From Myxococcales bacterium (lineage in GTDB: Bacteria; Myxococcota; Polyangia; HGW-17; SLPX01), in NCBI GenBank assembly GCA_007131745.1, contig SLPX01000040.1:1-9902 (forward strand): a stretch of DNA of 9,902 nt, in the 5' to 3' direction. This document shows, one piece after another, positions 6,799-9,902 of the stretch. A program made the translations under genes and the position numbers. Below the pieces are notes generated by a model. The model was not told where the DNA came from. It was given only the letters and a program-made list of their open reading frames with translations, and did not search any database. Each line of letters opens with the position of its first letter. Within the stretch, counting starts at the first letter, position 1.

Positions 6799-7866
6799 TC
6801 AACCAAAGATCGCCCTGAAGAAATCAGCAAAATACAAAAGCCCCATCAAGTAAATGAGCCTTCCGATAAACGTCAGCACAATGAACCTGACCAAGCCGAA
6901 CCGGGTCGAACCGATCCCCAGGCTGACCACCTGGATCGGCAGAAACGGTATGACGTTTGATACCAAAACTATTATTCCGCCCCAGTTTTCCATCGCGTTT
7001 TCGGTCTTTTTGAAAGTCTCGGCAGCAAAACGCAAGAGGGTGCGCTCTCCCACCATCGCGCCCATCAAGTAGTCCGCGGTCAAACCGGTAACCGAAGAAA
7101 CCTGCATCACTGCAAGCACCACCCAGGGATTATAATCCAGGGCAATGTAGTAGAAAAACACCGCCTCCAGCGGAATCATTATAAAAAACAACGCCCCGAA
7201 AAACCCCGCGTACGCAAGACCCAGCAAGGTGTTGTTGGAAAGGTGTCCGGATATATGGGTGTATATAGCCCACGTGACCGCATTCCTGCTCAAAAGGTCG
7301 ATAATATCCTCTTTGAACACTGAAAACGTTATGACCAGGGCAAGTCCGACCACCGCCCACACGGCCAACTTCTTCATCTTCCTCTTGACCCTGAAACGCA
7401 AAGACTCTTTGAGCTCCCCTTCCATGAGCTCTTCATATTCTTCATATCTCTTTTTTTTCTTGGGTCTTGGAAACTCACCATTTCTTTTCTTCCCGCCCGG
7501 CACCACCGCCATAAGGGTGCGCCTGAACCTGTGACGGGAACTTTCCTTGACTCCGATGTCTTCGAAAACATCCTCATAATCATCGCAAATCGGATCTTTG
7601 GGCCGCATCATCTTCCATCTGCGGCTCCTGGGATACACCTTCCCTACGGTCAACTTCGCCCGGAACTTGAGACCATGAAAAAACGCTCTTTTCCTGGTGT
7701 ATCTCCGACGAATCTTCCGTCTTCCACCGGACCGCCCGCTCGTATCGACGATGTCGCTCTCCTCCACGCTACCGTTGCAATCTCCGTCCGGATCCATTCC
7801 CATTCCATCTGTTTCATCGTTCAGAAGCCGCCCGCGTTTCGACTTTCTTCCGTTGTCATCTTTCAT
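6799..7866 (-). CDS. VTT/DedA-like (TVP38/TMEM64, SNARE-associated) membrane protein with long charged N-terminal tail
   Basis: The C-terminal half of this 355-residue protein resembles the DedA/VTT family of inner-membrane proteins, linked to lipid scrambling or transport and membrane homeostasis. Hydrophobic segments lie near 167-185, 212-243 (probably re-entrant, with a Pro), 248-270, 297-318 (NVIPFLPIQVVSLGIG) and 326-350 (contains FIGRLIYLMG). The first ~165 residues are unusual. They contain a calcium-loop-like motif at 27-38, long basic stretches and a duplicated segment at 67-155. An A8 run in the Lys codons around residue 138 forms a possible frameshift site. ATG 7866 is preceded by AGAGAGG (complement of 7878-7884), with a rather long 11-nt spacing. 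It converges on the propeller lipoprotein with a 24-bp gap and diverges from the peptidase gene. Family membership is clear; substrate and tail function are not. Confidence 0.8.
   Translation of the reverse strand: MKDDNGRKSKRGRLLNDETDGMGMDPDGDCNGSVEESDIVDTSGRSGGRRKIRRRYTRKRAFFHGLKFRAKLTVGKVYPRSRRWKMMRPKDPICDDYEDVFEDIGVKESSRHRFRRTLMAVVPGGKKRNGEFPRPKKKKRYEEYEELMEGELKESLRFRVKRKMKKLAVWAVVGLALVITFSVFKEDIIDLLSRNAVTWAIYTHISGHLSNNTLLGLAYAGFFGALFFIMIPLEAVFFYYIALDYNPWVVLAVMQVSSVTGLTADYLMGAMVGERTLLRFAAETFKKTENAMENWGGIIVLVSNVIPFLPIQVVSLGIGSTRFGLVRFIVLTFIGRLIYLMGLLYFADFFRAIFG
7387..7668 (-). repeat. Internal duplication in the VTT protein tail (about 2.3 copies of a ~45-residue unit)
   Basis: Residues 67-109 and 113-155 share the same order of features: (K/R)FR..(x)L, a basic middle, RPK, an acidic (D/E)(D/E)YE(D/E) cluster, then KES. 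A third partial copy starts at LRFRVKRKMKKL (from 156) and runs into the first membrane segment. The copies start 46 and 44 residues apart. Similarity is clear in protein but diverged in DNA, so the duplication is old. Confidence 0.6.
7450..7456 (-). promoter_or_regulatory. Possible -1 frameshift heptamer A_AAA_AAG
   Basis: On the minus strand the codons AAG AAA AAA AAG AGA TAT GAA (7461-7441) contain A AAA AAG in the correct phase, as in the E. coli dnaX frameshift site. A -1 slip would read GAG ATA TGA and end the protein at 141 residues, before the first membrane segment. Six-base arms GAGCTC at 7431-7426 and 7416-7411 could form a stem 18 nt downstream, farther than the usual 5-9 nt. Function is speculative. 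Confidence 0.25.
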
Positions 7867-8005
7867 CTATTCGGGTACCTCTCTAATGATGAATGTTTAA
7901 AGATCCGGACTGCGCCGGTTCAGGAGAATAATCAACGCGTACCAAAGAAGAAAGAGCTTTTCCATTTAAGCCTTCAACCACTTTACCGTCCAAGGAGTAA
8001 AACCG
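7867..8005. other. Divergent intergenic region
   Basis: These 139 bp separate the start codons of the VTT protein gene (-) and the peptidase gene (+) and must carry promoters for both unless transcription enters from elsewhere. I see no convincing -35/-10 pair. It contains AATGATGAATG (7885-7895), shared with the insertion in the kinase gene, and a small CCGG-actgcg-CCGG dyad at 7905-7918. Confidence 0.5.
7992..7997 (+). promoter_or_regulatory. Ribosome binding site fixing the S9 peptidase start at 8006
   Basis: AAGGAG lies 8 nt before ATG 8006. This start gives a complete lipoprotein signal peptide, so both signals agree. Confidence 0.85.
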
Positions 8006-9902
8006 ATGTCCTTGTTTGTACCCGTTTTACGATCATCGATTTCAACTTCAACCCGTTTTTTACGAATAACGACGACGGCCGCGTTCATTATTCTTTTTAC
8101 TGCATCCTGCGGACGGCGCTCCCCCTCGGTCGAATCAAGAAAAACGGATGAAACCCGCTCCGCAAAACAAGAACCCAAGCCAATAACCGTCCCTCCATCA
8201 AGCTCTCCTCCCGAGCCGGCCCGAAGTTCGTACGATCCCGATGCGGATCCCCAAAATGTCACGGGATATGATCTCACCGCAAGCAGGTCACCTGAAGATC
8301 CTCTCGACCGTAAAAAGAAACCCTTTTCAATCACCGCGCTGTACAAACTGAAAAACGTCGGTTCACCGGCCATTTCCCCCGACGGCGACCGCATTCTTTT
8401 CACCGTGACCTCGCACAACTTGAAATCCGGCCGCTCCAACAGCGAGATATACATGGCCCGTTTCGACGGATCAAACCTCAAGCGCATGACCCGCCGGGAG
8501 GGCGGCGACATGAACCCGATGTGGGGACCGGACGGCCGTTTCTTTTATTTTGTTTCCACAAGGTCCGATCCACCCCAAATCTGGAAGATGAACACCGACG
8601 GAGGCGAACCCGAGCAGGTCACCCGTTTTCCCCTGGGTATTTCCAACCCGGCAATCTCGACCGATGGAAGCAAAATAGCATTCACCGCAAGGGTTTATCC
8701 CGGCATTGAAAAGGATCCCCAAGCCAACAAGACAAGGGCGGAAAAGCGAAGAAAAAGTCATTTCAACGCGCACATCGCTGAAGAGCTGTTGTTCCGCCAC
8801 TGGTCCTTTTACAAGGACGACACGCGGACCCATACATTCGTTTTGGACCTCAAAACCGGACAAACAACGAATGTCTCTCCGGGGGACTTCGATTCGCCGG
8901 CCTTCAGTGTCAGTGGCGGAGGAATCGCAATTTCCCCGGACGGCCGCGAAGTCTGTTTCATGAGCAACCGGGAAGAACCCGATGCAAGAGCCTGGACCAC
9001 GAACAAGGATCTTTTCGTCGCTCCGTCCGAAGGAGGATCGGCCCTGAATATCACCGAGCCGAACAAAGCTTTTGACGGCTATCCAAGCTACTCGCCCGAC
9101 GGCCGACACGTGGCGTTCATCAGGCAGGAAATTCCCGGCTATGAGTCCGATCGCCCTCGTCTTGCCGTCTACGAGAGGGACACGGGGAAAACCCGCATCC
9201 TGACCGAAGATTTCGACTCGTGGGTGATAAACCACAAGTGGCATCCCGACGGCCGTTCCATCATTTTCCAAGCCGCGGTCAAAGCTCGTTTTCCTCTTTT
9301 CAGGGTCGACGTTGAAACAGGTGAAATCCAGCGGATCTCCATCCCGTCGGTCCGGGAATTTGCAGTGGGAAAAAACGGAAAAATCGTTTTCACCTTTTCA
9401 AGGATCGGTCTTCCCGAAGAACTCTATTCGCTGCTACCCGGAGAAAACAAGGTCCGCCGGCTGACCGGGTTCAACGATGCAGTGATGAAAAAATACGACA
9501 TACGGCCCGCTGAAGAGGTAAGCGTCAAAGGAGCGGATGGAAAACCGGTCCACATGTTCATCGTCAAGCCGCATGGTTTCAGAAAAGGAAACAGGTATCC
9601 TCTCATCTTGAACATTCACGGCGGTCCTCAGTTCCAGTGGGCCGATACGTTCAGGGGCGACTGGCAGGTTTATCCCGGGGCCGGCTACGTCAAAGCCTTT
9701 CCCAACCCGCACGGATCAATAGGTTTCGGCCAAGAATACACCCGCTCAATTTCTGAAGATTGGGGAGGCAAGGTCTACGAAGACATAGAGAAAGTGACCG
9801 AATGGCTCGCGGATCAACCCTACGTTGACCCCGAAAACATGGGCGTAATGGGCTGGTCCTACGGCGGCTACATGGTGAATTATCTCCTCGGCCGCAACCA
9901 GC
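8006..9902 (+). CDS. S9-family prolyl oligopeptidase-type peptidase, lipoprotein (3' truncated)
   Basis: Frame 8006-9902 encodes 632 residues and stays open at the window end. The N-terminus is a lipoprotein signal peptide: hydrophobic ITTTAAFIILF, then lipobox TASC with Cys35 followed by Gly. A Pro/Ser-rich spacer runs to ~80. A TolB/PD40-type propeller follows (~110-490), with repeats marked by (S/G/H)PDGR-like turns whose Asp residues are at 126, 176, 220, 312, 365 and 415. The segment VYPGIEK...AEELLFRHWSFYKDD is typical of dipeptidyl-peptidase or acylaminoacyl-peptidase-like S9 enzymes. The alpha/beta-hydrolase domain shows HGGP at 538-541 and nucleophile Ser618 in GWSYGGYM; the Asp and His of the triad lie beyond the window. 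The family motif NPRGS reads NPHGS here (His569). It probably trims peptides in the periplasm or at the outer membrane to feed amino-acid uptake. Confidence 0.92.
   Translation, partial: MSLFVPVLRSSISTSTRFLRITTTAAFIILFTASCGRRSPSVESRKTDETRSAKQEPKPITVPPSSSPPEPARSSYDPDADPQNVTGYDLTASRSPEDPLDRKKKPFSITALYKLKNVGSPAISPDGDRILFTVTSHNLKSGRSNSEIYMARFDGSNLKRMTRREGGDMNPMWGPDGRFFYFVSTRSDPPQIWKMNTDGGEPEQVTRFPLGISNPAISTDGSKIAFTARVYPGIEKDPQANKTRAEKRRKSHFNAHIAEELLFRHWSFYKDDTRTHTFVLDLKTGQTTNVSPGDFDSPAFSVSGGGIAISPDGREVCFMSNREEPDARAWTTNKDLFVAPSEGGSALNITEPNKAFDGYPSYSPDGRHVAFIRQEIPGYESDRPRLAVYERDTGKTRILTEDFDSWVINHKWHPDGRSIIFQAAVKARFPLFRVDVETGEIQRISIPSVREFAVGKNGKIVFTFSRIGLPEELYSLLPGENKVRRLTGFNDAVMKKYDIRPAEEVSVKGADGKPVHMFIVKPHGFRKGNRYPLILNIHGGPQFQWADTFRGDWQVYPGAGYVKAFPNPHGSIGFGQEYTRSISEDWGGKVYEDIEKVTEWLADQPYVDPENMGVMGWSYGGYMVNYLLGRNQ

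Noticed and set aside
7905..7918. CCGG-actgcg-CCGG dyad as an operator
   Set aside because: Four-base arms are expected by chance and there is no matching regulator nearby.
7531..8151. Plus-strand reading frame of 206 residues across the divergent region
   Set aside because: It is antisense to the VTT protein start and out of frame with the peptidase signal peptide; no domain is recognised.
8471..9271. Minus-strand reading frame of 266 residues opposite the peptidase
   Set aside because: It lies opposite the propeller repeats of a clear S9 peptidase and has no supporting motif or ribosome site.

Overview
The window looks like chromosomal DNA of a Gram-negative bacterium. Two proteins carry lipoprotein signal peptides, there is a long hybrid sensor kinase, and an Asp/Gly/Asn-rich linker follows one lipobox. 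Base composition is moderate to high GC. The linker style (DGDI repeats), the very large PAS/GAF hybrid kinase and the short repeat-like insertions inside it recall delta-proteobacterial lineages (Desulfobacterota, Myxococcota, Bradymonadota). That assignment is an inference from style and is weak. There are no tRNA or rRNA genes, CRISPR arrays, transposases or phage genes.

Layout. Positions 1-3621 (+) hold the 3' part of a hybrid histidine kinase: PAS, PAS, PAS, GAF, HisKA, HATPase, REC, REC, Hpt. Positions 3675-3884 (+) encode a small basic peptide with a signal sequence. Its stop codon overlaps the start of a phosphofructokinase at 3884-5158 (+), whose signature residues are those of the pyrophosphate-dependent type. 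Next, 5218-6774 (+) is a secreted lipoprotein made of seven W-D repeats, probably a seven-bladed propeller. Convergent to it, 7866-6799 (-) is a VTT/DedA-like membrane protein with an unusual 165-residue cytoplasmic extension. Divergent from that gene, 8006 to the window end (+) is an S9-family prolyl-oligopeptidase-type lipoprotein peptidase, cut off just after its catalytic serine.

The first four + strand genes lie close together (gaps of 53 bp, an overlap, and 59 bp) and could be co-transcribed, but their functions do not form an obvious pathway. No complete new system is evident. The points most worth a second look are: (1) a dnaX-like slippery heptamer in the VTT protein gene, where a -1 shift would release a soluble N-terminal tail; (2) a dockerin/EF-hand-like calcium loop and a ~45-residue duplicated module in that same tail; (3) three short ATGATG-type insertions in loops of the kinase gene; (4) a degenerate first receiver domain with Asn in place of the phosphorylatable Asp; (5) an abrupt GC shift between the sensory and catalytic halves of the kinase gene; (6) an inverted repeat that could sequester the ribosome binding site of the propeller lipoprotein.
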